From the NCBI GenBank assembly GCA_029565935.1, contig JAKQNF010000036.1, positions 37,552-80,287 on the forward strand: a DNA stretch of 42,736 nucleotides. The letters run 5' to 3'. Below are positions 24,995 through 36,750 of the stretch, in pieces. The position numbers and the translations under genes are program-made. Within the stretch, counting starts at the first letter, position 1. Each line of letters starts with the position of its first letter. The notes under the pieces are model-generated. The model made no database searches. It saw only the letters and a program-made list of their open reading frames with translations, and had not been told where the DNA came from. This DNA comes from Bacillota bacterium (GTDB taxonomy: Bacteria; Bacillota; DTU025; MWDF01).

Positions 24995-26284
24995 ATGGGT
25001 TTTTCAAGAAGGACTGACGGGAAGAGGACGGGCCTTAGGATACTGAGCGTCCTGGTGATGCTGCTGGTGCTCGCCAGCACGGTCTACGTCATCGCCGCGG
25101 CGCCGTCCGCAGAGCAGCGGACGGCGAAGTACAAGGACGTGGTCGAGGCCTTCGAGACGCTGTTCTTAGTGAGGCAGAACTACTACAAGGCGGTATCGAC
25201 GTCGGAGCTTATAAAGGCCTACCTTGCCGAGGGCAACGTGCAGGCGATGCTAGACAAGCTGCCCGACCCGTACGACACTTTCCTGCCGGCTGACAGGTAC
25301 TCCAAGTTCAAGGAGGACACCGAGGGAACCTTCGAGGGGATAGGCATCCTCTTCGGCCTGAGGGACAACAAGATAACCATCATCAGCCCGATGGAGGGCA
25401 CTCCCGCCTACAGGGCCGGGCTGCTACCTGGCGACATAATCACCGCGGTGGACGGCGTCAGCGTAGAGGGCAGGACGACCGACGAGGTCTCCGGCATGAT
25501 AAAGGGGAAGAAGGGCACCACGGTGGTGCTGAGCATAGAAAGGGGCCTAGACGCCAAGAAGATGGAGTTCCCGATCGTAAGGGATACGATAGTGGACCAG
25601 CCGGTAAGGTCGTACATGCTGGACGATCGGGCGAAGATAGCCTACATAGAGCTTAGGAGCTTCACTTCCAGGCGCGCGGCGGCTCAGATGGAAGAGGCCA
25701 TAAGGACGCTAAAGAGCAAGGGCGCCAAGGGCATCATCCTGGACCTCAGGTACAACGGCGGCGGGCTGGTCGACATGGCGGTGGACATCGGCGGCCTGTT
25801 CGTGGGCAGGCAGGTGATCCTGTACACCCAGGGCAGGGACGGAGTCAAATACCCCGTCAACAGCACGGTATCGAAGCTGGTCGACGTGCCGGTGATCTGC
25901 CTCGTGAACGAATACTCCGCCAGCGCGGCCGAGATACTGGCGGGCGCCTTGCAGGACCTCAAGGGCGCGACCATACTGGGCTCGCCGACGTTCGGCAAGG
26001 GGCTCGTGCAGACCTACTACCCTATCAGCAACGGGGCCGCGGTAGGGATCACGACCCAGGTCTACCTGACGCCCGCGGGCAAGGCGATAACCCACGAGAC
26101 GCCGATACAGCCCGACATAGTCCTGGTCGTGACCGACGAGGAGCTGGCGGCGCTTAAGGCGGAGGCCGGGTCCAAGAAGATCGAGGAGATGACGGCAGAG
26201 GAGCTGATGAGGGTGGATCCCGCCACCGATCCGCAGCTTAAAGCCGCCATGGAGAAATTAGTGGAGATGACCGGGCAGAAATAG
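24995..26284 (+). CDS. ctpA: Carboxy-terminal processing protease CtpA (S41 family)
   Basis: Periplasmic or extracytoplasmic serine protease; in several bacteria CtpA degrades cell-wall hydrolases or their activators. The protein has an N-terminal membrane anchor, a PDZ domain (GIGILFGLRDNKITIISPM with GTPAYRAGLLPGDIITAVDG), a catalytic Ser in NEYSASAAEI and a Lys in FGKGLVQTYY. Length is about 429 residues. ATG 24995 is preferred over GTG 24986 because AGGAAG lies 8 bases before it. Its place directly after the M23 peptidase gene follows the envC-ctpA-yibQ order known from Proteobacteria. Confidence 0.94.
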   Translation: MGFSRRTDGKRTGLRILSVLVMLLVLASTVYVIAAAPSAEQRTAKYKDVVEAFETLFLVRQNYYKAVSTSELIKAYLAEGNVQAMLDKLPDPYDTFLPADRYSKFKEDTEGTFEGIGILFGLRDNKITIISPMEGTPAYRAGLLPGDIITAVDGVSVEGRTTDEVSGMIKGKKGTTVVLSIERGLDAKKMEFPIVRDTIVDQPVRSYMLDDRAKIAYIELRSFTSRRAAAQMEEAIRTLKSKGAKGIILDLRYNGGGLVDMAVDIGGLFVGRQVILYTQGRDGVKYPVNSTVSKLVDVPVICLVNEYSASAAEILAGALQDLKGATILGSPTFGKGLVQTYYPISNGAAVGITTQVYLTPAGKAITHETPIQPDIVLVVTDEELAALKAEAGSKKIEEMTAEELMRVDPATDPQLKAAMEKLVEMTGQK

Positions 26285-26301
26285 CCCGGGGATAGGTTGA
26301 G

Positions 26302-27276
26302 ATGGCATCAAGCAGATCAAGATGGGCGGCTCTTTTCGCGGCCGCGTTGGTAATAGCGCTCGTCGCGGCCTCAGGCTGCGCCAAGAAGAAACAGGAGACG
26401 GGCGCGCCGGTAGAAGACGCCCCGGCGGCCAAGGCGCCCGTAGCAACTAAGCAGGCCGTGCCGGCGCCCGCGGCGAAGACCGGGCCCTCGTCCGGCGAGG
26501 CCGGCGGTGCGGCAGGCAAGGCCACGGACGAGATCACAAGCGGCACCGCCGATGAGGTGCCCTCGATAGGGGAAGGCCCGTCCGCCGACGCAAGGAAGGC
26601 GCCTTCGTATGAGGGAAAGCTCGCGATAGTGGTGGATGATTTCGGCTACAGGAACGCGGCCACGGAGAAGATCCTTGCGCTTAACGAGCCGATAACGTGC
26701 GCCGTCCTGCCCGACGGTAAGACGACAAGCCAGGACGGCGAGGATGCCGACAGGGCCGGAAAGCTGGTCATACTGCACATGCCCATGGAGGCTATCGACC
26801 AGTCAAAGTCGAACGGCGACGGTTTCATCAAGTCCGGCATGGAAGCGGGAGAGGTGAGGGCGAGGCTCCACGAGGCCCTGAGGAACGTCCCCATGGCCCA
26901 GGGAGTGAGCAACCACATGGGCTCCAGGGTATCCACCGACGAGGCCGTCCTTAGTGCGGTCCTGGAGGAGGTGGACGGACTGGGACTGTTCTATCTCGAT
27001 TCGAGGACCACTTCCGCGACCGTCGGACCGGAGCTCGCTCGCAAGGTGGGCGCCAGGGCCTACATGAACTCGCTGTTCTTAGATTCCGTGGACGACGTCT
27101 CCTACATAGAGGGCAAGCTCTGGGAGGCCGCCCAGAAGGCAAAGGATAACGGCCAGGCCGTGGCGATATGCCATGTGAGGGAGACCACCGCGGAGGCGCT
27201 CGTAAAAGTGCTGCCGCAGATGGCAGAAAATGGTATCGAGCTGGTGTTCGTTAACGAGCTCGACCCTATCAGATAG
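26302..27276 (+). CDS. YibQ-type divergent polysaccharide deacetylase, probable lipoprotein
   Basis: This 324-residue protein has a signal peptide ending in AASGC, a plausible lipobox with Cys near residue 27. A low-complexity Ala/Pro/Lys/Glu linker of about 75 residues follows, then a domain starting KLAIVVDDFGYRN. The VDDFG motif, LHMPMEA, SNHMGSRVSTD and YLDSRTT are those of the DUF610/YibQ family (NodB-like fold, divergent). Its enzymatic role is not established; co-occurrence with EnvC and CtpA points to peptidoglycan remodelling. The linker would let it reach away from the membrane. Confidence 0.9.
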   Translation: MASSRSRWAALFAAALVIALVAASGCAKKKQETGAPVEDAPAAKAPVATKQAVPAPAAKTGPSSGEAGGAAGKATDEITSGTADEVPSIGEGPSADARKAPSYEGKLAIVVDDFGYRNAATEKILALNEPITCAVLPDGKTTSQDGEDADRAGKLVILHMPMEAIDQSKSNGDGFIKSGMEAGEVRARLHEALRNVPMAQGVSNHMGSRVSTDEAVLSAVLEEVDGLGLFYLDSRTTSATVGPELARKVGARAYMNSLFLDSVDDVSYIEGKLWEAAQKAKDNGQAVAICHVRETTAEALVKVLPQMAENGIELVFVNELDPIR

Positions 27277-27303
27277 GGTAGGGGACAGTATTTCCACTAG
27301 ATG

Positions 27304-27337
27304 GGCCGGCGCCTTGACTGTTGGTCGGGGGCCGGCC
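27304..27337 (+). terminator. GC hairpin after the YibQ gene (weak terminator candidate)
   Basis: A 7-bp arm (GGCCGGC at 27304-27310 with GCCGGCC at 27331-27337) encloses 20 bases that hold a smaller GAC/GTC hairpin. Only TTAATAG follows, so there is no real T run. It marks the boundary between the wall-gene run and the repair operon. Confidence 0.45.
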
Positions 27338-27347
27338 TTAATAGTCA

Positions 27348-27376
27348 TTGTAAGGGATGAGGATTAGGTATATGAT
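27348..27376 (+). promoter_or_regulatory. Sigma-70 promoter of the uvrBAC-ogt operon
   Basis: TTGTAA at 27348-27353 and TATGAT at 27371-27376 are separated by exactly 17 bases. The predicted transcript start, near 27383, lies about 23 bases before the uvrB ATG at 27406. No LexA- or DinR-type box was evident next to it. Confidence 0.7.
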
Positions 27377-27405
27377 TAGAACAGATGTTCTACAAGGGGT
27401 GTTCC

Positions 27406-29389
27406 ATGGATTTCAAGCTGAGGTCCGAATACACGATGAAGGGCGACCAGGAGCAGGCGGTTGACAAGATCTGCCACGGCATAGCCCTGGGCGACAGGGC
27501 CCAGGTGCTTTTAGGCGTGACAGGGAGCGGCAAGACCTTCACGATGGCGAACATCATCGAGAGGATAAACAGGCCCACGCTGGTCATAGCCCACAACAAG
27601 ACGCTCGCGGCGCAGCTGTGCGGGGAGTTCAGGGATTTCTTCCCCGAGAACGCCGTGCGCTACTTCGTCAGCTTCTACGACTACTACCAGCCCGAGGCGT
27701 ACGTGCCCAGCAAGGACGTGTACATCGAGAAGGAATCGGACATAAACGAGGAGATAGACCGCATGAGGCACGAGGCGACTGCATCGCTCGTCGAGCGGCG
27801 CGACGTGATCATCGTGGCTTCCGTATCCTGCATCTACGGCCTGGGCATGCCGGAGGAGTACATGAAGCAGACCATAGTCATAAGGCAGGGCATGACGCTC
27901 GACCGCGACTGGTTCCTCAGAAAGCTCTCCAGCATACAGTACACAAGGAACGACCTGACGCTCTCCCGCGGCACCTTCAGGGCCAGGGGCGACGTCGTCG
28001 ACGTTGTGGACGCGGGCGGCGAGCGGGCCATAAGGATAGAGTTCTTCGGCGACACGGTGGACAGGATCATGGAGGTCGACATGCTCACGGGCGAGGTGCT
28101 TGCCTTCAAGGAGCAGACCGCGGTCTACCCCAACTCTCACTACGTCACCAACGAGGAGAACCTCAGGCGGGCGATAGGCGACATAGGCCAGGAGCTCGCA
28201 GAAAGGCTCGCCGAGCTCAACAAGGAAGGGAAGTTGCTGGAGGCGCAGAGGCTCGCCCAGAGGACGAGGTTCGACCTTGAGATGATGGCCGAAGTCGGCT
28301 ACTGCAGCGGCATAGAGAACTACAGCAGGCACCTTTCCAACAGGACGGCGGGGGAGCCGCCCGAGACCCTCCTCGACTACTTCCCCAGGGACTTCATGAC
28401 CTTCATAGACGAATCCCACGCTACAGTGCCGCAGATAAGGGGCATGGAGCACGGCGACAAGGCCAGGAAGAAGAACCTGGTGGACTACGGCTTCAGGCTG
28501 CCTTCGGCATACGACAACAGGCCTCTTAGGTTCGAAGAGTTCAACAAGGCCATCAACCAGGTGGTATACGTCTCGGCCACCCCGGCCGACTACGAGAAGT
28601 CCGTGTCCACGAGGGTGGTGGAGCAGATAATCAGGCCGACGGGCCTCCTGGACCCGGAGGTGTTCGTAAGGCCCATAAGGGGCCAGGTGGACGATCTGCT
28701 GTCCGAGATAAGAAGGTGTGTCGCGGCGAACCAGAGGGTGCTGGTCACGACGCTCACCAAGAAGATGGCGGAAGACCTCACGGAATACTTCGCGGAGCTG
28801 GACGTCAAGGTACGCTATATGCACTACGACGTCGAGACTTTAGACAGGATCGAGCTTCTCAGGGGCCTGAGGCTCGGGGACTATGACGTGCTCGTGGGCA
28901 TAAACCTCCTCAGGGAAGGCCTGGACCTGCCCGAGGTGGGGCTCGTCGCCATACTCGACGCCGACAAGGAAGGCTTCCTTAGGTCGACCACCAGCCTCAT
29001 ACAGACGATAGGCAGGGCGGCGAGGAACGTGGGCGGCAGGGTCGTGATGTACGCCGACAGGATGACCGATTCGATGTCCAGGGCGATAGAGGAGACCAAC
29101 AGGCGCCGCGCCATACAAGGTGCGCACAACGAGATGTACGGCATAGTGCCCAGGTCCGTAACCAAGTCGGTCAGGGACATGGTGGGCATGGAAGAGCGCA
29201 AGGAACAAGAGGCGGCCTCGGCCAAGACTCTGGACGCCAGGGCGAAGTCGTACGAGGACCCCGAGGAGATAGCGCACGAGATAAAGGAGCTTACGGAACA
29301 GATGCGAAAGGCGGCCCAGGTCCTGGAGTTCGAGCAGGCGGCGGGCATGAGGGACCGCATCAAGGAGCTCAGAAGGAGGCTCGAGGAGC

Positions 29390-29400
<11 letters not shown>
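27406..29400 (+). CDS. uvrB: Excinuclease ABC subunit B
   Basis: Damage-verifying helicase-like subunit of nucleotide excision repair. The 664 residues include Walker [14 protein letters not shown] near residue 38, the damage-gripping beta-hairpin region [11 protein letters not shown] near residue 90, [13 protein letters not shown], and a C-terminal UVR motif (residues about 625-660) that binds UvrC. ATG 27406 is preferred over ATG 27385: AAGGGG lies 6 bases upstream, and 27385 would be almost at the predicted transcript start. It overlaps uvrA by 11 bases. Confidence 0.98.
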
Positions 29401-32222
<2,822 letters not shown>

Positions 32223-32230
<8 letters not shown>

Positions 32231-34082
32231 CATGGAGATGTCCGCCGAGGCACTGAAGAAGAAGCTGGACGGGCTGCCCCAGAAGCCCGGCGTGTACATC
32301 ATGAAGGACAAGGCCGAGAGGATAATATACGTCGGCAAGGCCGTCAAGCTGAGGAACCGCGTTCGGTCCTATTTCAAGACCGCAAGGCACCAGCACCCCA
32401 AGACGGAGGTGCTGGTGTCTAAGATATACGACTTCGACTACATAGTCACGTCCACCGAAGTAGAGGCGCTCCTGCTGGAGAACAACCTCATCAAGGAACA
32501 CAAGCCCAAGTACAACATACTGCTCAAGGACGACAAGACCTACCCTTACATCAAGGTGAGCGTGGACGAGCCGTTCCCGAGGTTTTCCGTCACCCGCAAG
32601 AGAGAGCAGGACAAGGCCCGCTACTACGGGCCGTTCGCCCAGGCTTCCGCCATGCACGAGGTCATGCGCCTTATCAAGCACATGTTCCCACTAAGGCAAT
32701 GCGAGGGCGAGATCAGGCCCGGCACCGTAAGGAGGCCGTGCCTCAACTACCAGCTCGGAAGGTGCCTCGCCCCGTGCGCGGGCTATGTCTCTGAGGAGGA
32801 CTACAAGGCTATAGTCGACCAGGCAATGCTGCTGCTGGAAGGAAGGGTCGACCGCCTGGTCAAGGAGCTTGGCGCCCAGATGAAGAAGGCGTCCGAGGAC
32901 ATGCTGTTTGAGAAGGCCGCCATATTGAGGGACAGGATAAAATCAGTCGAGCTGGTCGGCGCGCTGCAGAAGATAGTCATGGCGCCTGGCGACGACGCCG
33001 ACGCTTTGGGGATAGCCAGGAACCTCGCGGATACTTGCGTCGCCGTCATAACCGTAAGGGACGGCAGGGTGATAGGCAAGGCCCACTTCTTCCTCGAGGG
33101 CGCAGGCGAGGCGACCGACGGCGAGGCACTGTCGGCGTTCATGAAGCAGTACTACATGTCTTCGACCATGGTACCGCCGGCGATTTCGCTTCCCGTCGAG
33201 CCGGATGACGCCAAGGAGCTGGAGGAGTGGCTTTCGACGAGCAGGGGGGGCAGGGTGAGGGTGAGCGCCCCCAAGAGGGGGATAAAGCGCGATATAGTCG
33301 GCATGGCGGCCGAGAACGCCGGGGAGATGCTGAGGCTCAGGCTCGCCGAGGAGGAAAGATCGCGCGCAAGGACCGAGGGCGCCGTACAGGCGCTCGCCGA
33401 CGCCATATCGCTCCCGGCGCCTCCCTACCGCATCGAATGCTTCGACATATCCAATATACAAGGCACCGACACGGTCGCCTCGATGGTGGTGTTCGAGGGC
33501 GGCGTCCCGGCCAAGAAGGAATACAGGAGGTTCAGGATCAGGACGGTAGAGGGAGCGGACGATTTCGCCTCCATGGCCGAGGCGGTCGGAAGGCGCTTCA
33601 GGAAGGCCGCCGAGTCCGACCCCAAGTTTTCCAAGATGCCAGGGCTGCTGCTGATAGACGGCGGCAAGGGCCAGCTGAACGCCGCCGTGGAGGCCATGCG
33701 CGCCCATGGCTACGACCTTCCTGCGGCGGGCCTTGCCAAGCAGGAGGAGGAGCTGTTCCTCCCAAGCAGGTCGGATTCCGTAAGGCTCCCCAAGGACAGC
33801 TTCGCGCTGCACCTGCTGCAGAGGGTGAGGGACGAGGCGCATAGGTTCGCGATCACCTACCACAAGAGCATAAGGGGCAAGAAAGGCATCAAGTCCGAGC
33901 TCACGGGGCTTCCGGGCATCGGCAGGGCCCGGCTCGCGGCGCTTATGAAGGAGTTCGGCTCGCTAGACGAGCTGGCGAAGGTCGATGTCGACGCCATAAG
34001 GAAGGTGAAGGGCATGGACACAAGGTCCGCCCGCGCGGTTTGGTCGTACTTGAACGAAAGCAAAGGAGGGGACGGCGTATGA
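32223..34082 (+). CDS. uvrC: Excinuclease ABC subunit C
   Basis: Makes both incisions in nucleotide excision repair. The 619 residues show the GIY-YIG nuclease ([19 protein letters not shown]), a cysteine-containing stretch ([19 protein letters not shown]), a UVR motif near residues 215-245, the RNase H-like nuclease with [20 protein letters not shown], and a C-terminal helix-hairpin-helix pair ([20 protein letters not shown]). It overlaps uvrA by 8 bases and ogt by 4. Confidence 0.98.
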
Positions 34083-34681
34083 GGACCCATACCGTAAGGC
34101 GCCCCGTGGCGAATTTCGGGACCTTGGTCGTGGAAAGTTCTGATAGAGGGCTCAGGATGGTGACCTTGGAGGGCTTCGACCATTCGTCCGACGCAAGGCT
34201 TAAGCCCGGCGCCACCATCAAAGGCAGGCACATTTCCATAAAGGAGATATCCGCCGGCGAGCTGGTCGGATTGGCGAAGAAGGGCGGAGTGAACGAAGAG
34301 CCTGCGGCAGCAGGCGCTGCCGGTACCGCCCTCGAGGCGGCGGACGCCCTGGCGATGGCGCTTTCCGGGTACGGCTCGGCATGGGACAGGGTGAGGGGCC
34401 TGCCGATAGACGAGGAAGTGCTTGGCGGAGGTTTCACCTGTAAGGTGCTCAAGCTGCTGAGATATGTCCCGGAGGGGCGCTATGTCACGTACGGCGAGCT
34501 GGCGAAGGCGGCAGGAAGCCCAAGGGCCGCGAGGGCTGTAGGATCCGCCATGGCGAGCAACCCTCTCCTTATCGTAGTGCCCTGCCACAGGGTCTACGGG
34601 GCGGGCGGAAGGTTCACCGGTTTCGGCGGGGGGCTGGATATGAAGGCGGCTCTAGCTGGGCGGGAACAAATAATTCAATAA
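34079..34681 (+). CDS. ogt: Methylated-DNA--protein-cysteine methyltransferase
   Basis: Removes alkyl groups from O6-alkylguanine by transfer to its own Cys. The C-terminal domain has the active-site motif VVPCHRVYGAGGRFTGFGGG near residue 165 and the DNA-binding helix YVTYGELAKAAGSPRAARAVG before it. The N-terminal part (about 1-110) is poorly conserved, as usual for Ogt. The 200-residue length from ATG 34079 is right for the family. ATGA overlap with the uvrC stop shows it belongs to the repair operon. Confidence 0.93.
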   Translation: MRTHTVRRPVANFGTLVVESSDRGLRMVTLEGFDHSSDARLKPGATIKGRHISIKEISAGELVGLAKKGGVNEEPAAAGAAGTALEAADALAMALSGYGSAWDRVRGLPIDEEVLGGGFTCKVLKLLRYVPEGRYVTYGELAKAAGSPRAARAVGSAMASNPLLIVVPCHRVYGAGGRFTGFGGGLDMKAALAGREQIIQ

Positions 34682-34683
34682 AG

Positions 34684-34736
34684 ATATTAATTTTATTAAT
34701 ATAGATATTGACATCATTAACACACGTGTTTATAAT
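34684..34736 (+). promoter_or_regulatory. Consensus sigma-70 promoter with operator-like palindromes
   Basis: TTGACA at 34708-34713 and TATAAT at 34731-34736 are perfect consensus hexamers with a 17-base spacer, in an A/T-rich island unlike the rest of the window. Two palindromes overlap it: a 7-bp inverted repeat, ATATTAA (34684-34690) with TTAATAT (34696-34702), just upstream of the -35, and the 8-base palindrome ACACGTGT (34722-34729) in the spacer. An unchecked promoter this strong would be costly, so repression is likely. The DUF2089 protein encoded downstream is the obvious candidate regulator (inference). Confidence 0.85.
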
Positions 34737-34771
34737 CCGAATTGAAGATGCGGATTCTAACGGGGGTGGGT

Positions 34772-34975
34772 ATGATGTTTATGTGGGATCTTAGAGACGT
34801 TTCGTTGATGCGCAAGAACGCCTCGTGCGAGAGCAAGAAATGCATGAGGGATGCCTTCCACATGGAAGTGTGGGACGCCCGCGAAGAGGAACTGAGAAGA
34901 GGTGCCGATAGGAAGCTGATCTCATTGATCAGGACTTCGGTAGCGGACGAGGCGGTCATCGAGATGGTCCTGTGA
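34772..34975 (+). CDS. Small unrecognised protein, first gene of the stress-type cassette
   Basis: I do not recognise this protein of 64-67 residues. Starts at ATG 34772, 34775 and 34781 are close together after a G-rich GGGGGTGG ribosome site. An upstream TTG at 34742 lies almost at the predicted transcript start and is unlikely. The protein is highly charged, has two Cys (SCESKKCM) that could bind metal or form a disulfide, no signal peptide and no membrane segment. The C-terminal half (EEELRRGADRKLISLIRTS) looks helical. It is the first gene after the strongest promoter in the window and lies 13 bases before the DUF2089 gene, so it is probably made in quantity. Confidence 0.6.
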   Translation: MMFMWDLRDVSLMRKNASCESKKCMRDAFHMEVWDAREEELRRGADRKLISLIRTSVADEAVIEMVL

Positions 34976-34988
34976 GGAAGGTGATCGC

Positions 34989-35378
34989 ATGGCAGCGAGA
35001 GAGGCAATCGGAAAGTGCCCGATCTGCGGAGGTCAGCTGGAGATCACGAGGTTGTCGTGTACTTCATGCAACACTAACATAGAGGGGCACTTCACCGTAT
35101 GCAAATTCTGCCAGCTCCCCCCCGAGCTGAAGGTATTCGCAGAGGTGTTCATAAAGAACAGGGGCAACATAAAGGACGTTGAGAAGGAGCTGGGCATATC
35201 CTATCCCGCGGTGAGGTCCAGGCTCGACCAGACCATAGTGGCCCTGGGCTACAGCGTCGACCAGGAGCCGTCCTCCGGGAAGGCGGCCGACGCGGCGAAG
35301 AAGAAGGAAGTGCTCGAATCCCTCAGGAGGGGCGAGATATCGGCCGAGGAGGCCATAAAGAAGCTGAAATTGAGATAA
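34989..35378 (+). CDS. DUF2089 family zinc-finger/HTH protein
   Basis: A probable DNA-binding regulator of 129 residues. Residues 9-43 carry cysteine pairs (KCPICGG, SCTSC) and a third pair, VCKFC. Residues about 50-88 are the conserved DUF2089 helix-turn-helix: ELKVFAEVFIKNRGN, then KDVEKELGISYPAVRSRLD and ALGY. The C-terminus, EVLESLRRGEISAEEAIKKL, is a short SHOCT-like helix pair similar to the start of the next protein. DUF2089 genes are often next to SHOCT/DUF4097 genes. It may control the promoter at 34708-34736 (inference). Confidence 0.88.
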   Translation: MAAREAIGKCPICGGQLEITRLSCTSCNTNIEGHFTVCKFCQLPPELKVFAEVFIKNRGNIKDVEKELGISYPAVRSRLDQTIVALGYSVDQEPSSGKAADAAKKKEVLESLRRGEISAEEAIKKLKLR

Positions 35379-35394
35379 TTCGGGAGGAATCTGA

Positions 35395-36582
35395 ATGTCT
35401 GAGGAGAGGAAGCTTATCCTTAACCTCCTGGTGGAGGGCAAGATAACATCCGATGAGGCGGACGAGCTGCTGGAGGCCCTCGAGCAGGACGCCTCCGAGA
35501 AGCAGCAAGAACCTGAAACCGGCACCGAACAGGCCCCCGAAGAACCCAGGGAGAGTCCTGGCGAGGAGATGCCGGGAGTAAGCAGCAGGGCGAAGAGGCA
35601 GAGGAAGGGCGTAAGCATAGGCCCCGGTCTCGAAGACAGGATCACCGACATGGCAGGAGAGATAGAGGAGCTGGTCTCCGACATACCTGAGCGCATGCAG
35701 AAGGCGCTGGAGGGAATCTCCATAACCAAGGACGGCAAGAAATCCAACCTAGCCGAGCTGCTCAATTCGTTGGGCCTTTCGGAGATCGGCGGGGCGAGCG
35801 CCACTCCTAAGTTCAGGATGGGCACGTCTGAAGTGAAGGACCGCCTCCCGGTGAGCGTGGCCCTCACCAACGGGACCGCGAGGTTCGCGGTGAACGAGGA
35901 GAACACGGACATCCGCGTAATATCCAAAGTGGTCGTGAAGAACGCCGCGTGCGAGGACGTACAAAAAGTGGCGTCGGAGCACATCGAGGTCTTCTTCGAC
36001 CCGCAGAAGGGCCTTAAGGTGAGATCCATAGACAACAAGGATTCTTACGTATCCGGCGTCGAGGTGCTCCTGCCGAAGAACCTCTCCTACGACATCCAGG
36101 CCAGGTCGGTCAACGGCTCCGTCAGGTGCGGCGGGATATCAGCCAAGACCACGGCGTTCAGCACGGTCAACGGCAGCGTGGTGCTGGATGGGTGCAAGTT
36201 CGACAGCATGGACTCCCAGACCATCAACGGCGGCATAAGGATGACGGGAGAGTTCCGCGACGCTTCCGCCAGCACGGTGAACGGCAGCATCAGGGGCACG
36301 CTGGTGCTCCTGGGGGGCAACATGAAGCTTTCGAGCAACAACGGCACGATCAAGGTGGCCATAGACAAAGTAAGGTCGGTACCGATGCAAATCCAGGCCT
36401 CCAGCAGGCACGGTTCCGTGCGGATGGAGGACATCGAAGGCTTCGACACGATAACGGAGCCGTCCTCACAGTCCATGCACAAGACCGGCCTGTGGAGGAG
36501 CAGGTCCTACCATGGCGCTAAGGAGCGGACCGAGCTGGAGATGGAGACCAGGAACGGATCCGTGATCATAACCGAGGACTGA
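35395..36582 (+). CDS. SHOCT-like plus DUF4097 (Toastrack-type) protein
   Basis: The 395-residue protein starts with a SHOCT-like helix pair (SEERKLILNLLVEGKITSDE, residues 2-21) as in B. subtilis YvlB. An acidic linker follows (residues about 38-75), and then a C-terminal repeated beta region (residues about 225-395). There the turns read NGSVRCGG, NGSVVLDG, NGGIRMTG, NGSIRGTL and NGTIKVAI at about 20-residue intervals. This is the DUF4097/DUF2807 beta-solenoid, called Toastrack in work on phage-shock systems. No signal peptide or membrane helix is seen. Co-occurrence with PspC genes supports an envelope-stress role; the precise function is unknown. Confidence 0.85.
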   Translation: MSEERKLILNLLVEGKITSDEADELLEALEQDASEKQQEPETGTEQAPEEPRESPGEEMPGVSSRAKRQRKGVSIGPGLEDRITDMAGEIEELVSDIPERMQKALEGISITKDGKKSNLAELLNSLGLSEIGGASATPKFRMGTSEVKDRLPVSVALTNGTARFAVNEENTDIRVISKVVVKNAACEDVQKVASEHIEVFFDPQKGLKVRSIDNKDSYVSGVEVLLPKNLSYDIQARSVNGSVRCGGISAKTTAFSTVNGSVVLDGCKFDSMDSQTINGGIRMTGEFRDASASTVNGSIRGTLVLLGGNMKLSSNNGTIKVAIDKVRSVPMQIQASSRHGSVRMEDIEGFDTITEPSSQSMHKTGLWRSRSYHGAKERTELEMETRNGSVIITED

Positions 36583-36622
36583 TTTCAAAGACCGCGAAGG
36601 GACACGGCTCTTTGGATAGGAC

Positions 36623-36660
36623 GGGGATCGGGACTGGATAGCCCGGTCCCCTCTGATTTG
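36623..36660 (+). terminator. Terminator-like hairpin after the DUF4097 gene
   Basis: A 10-bp GC stem (36623-36632 with 36642-36651, one G-U pair) with a 9-base loop is followed by TCTGATTT. The T run is weak, so it may attenuate rather than stop transcription. Confidence 0.6.
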
Positions 36661-36693
36661 GGCGTACTGGCTCGGTATTATGGAAGACGGAGC

Positions 36694-36719
36694 ACAATTT
36701 AAGGTAGAATATAAATTGT
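36694..36719 (+). promoter_or_regulatory. Inverted repeat over a possible -10 region, candidate operator
   Basis: ACAATTT (36694-36700) and AAATTGT (36713-36719) form a 7-bp inverted repeat with a 12-base spacer. The spacer holds TAGAAT (36705-36710), a plausible -10 hexamer, but the -35 is poor. It lies 32 bases before the pyruvate-kinase-domain gene and looks like a dimeric repressor site. Confidence 0.4.
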
Positions 36720-36750
36720 TTCGGTATGCACTTCACAGGAGGTGGGCCAT

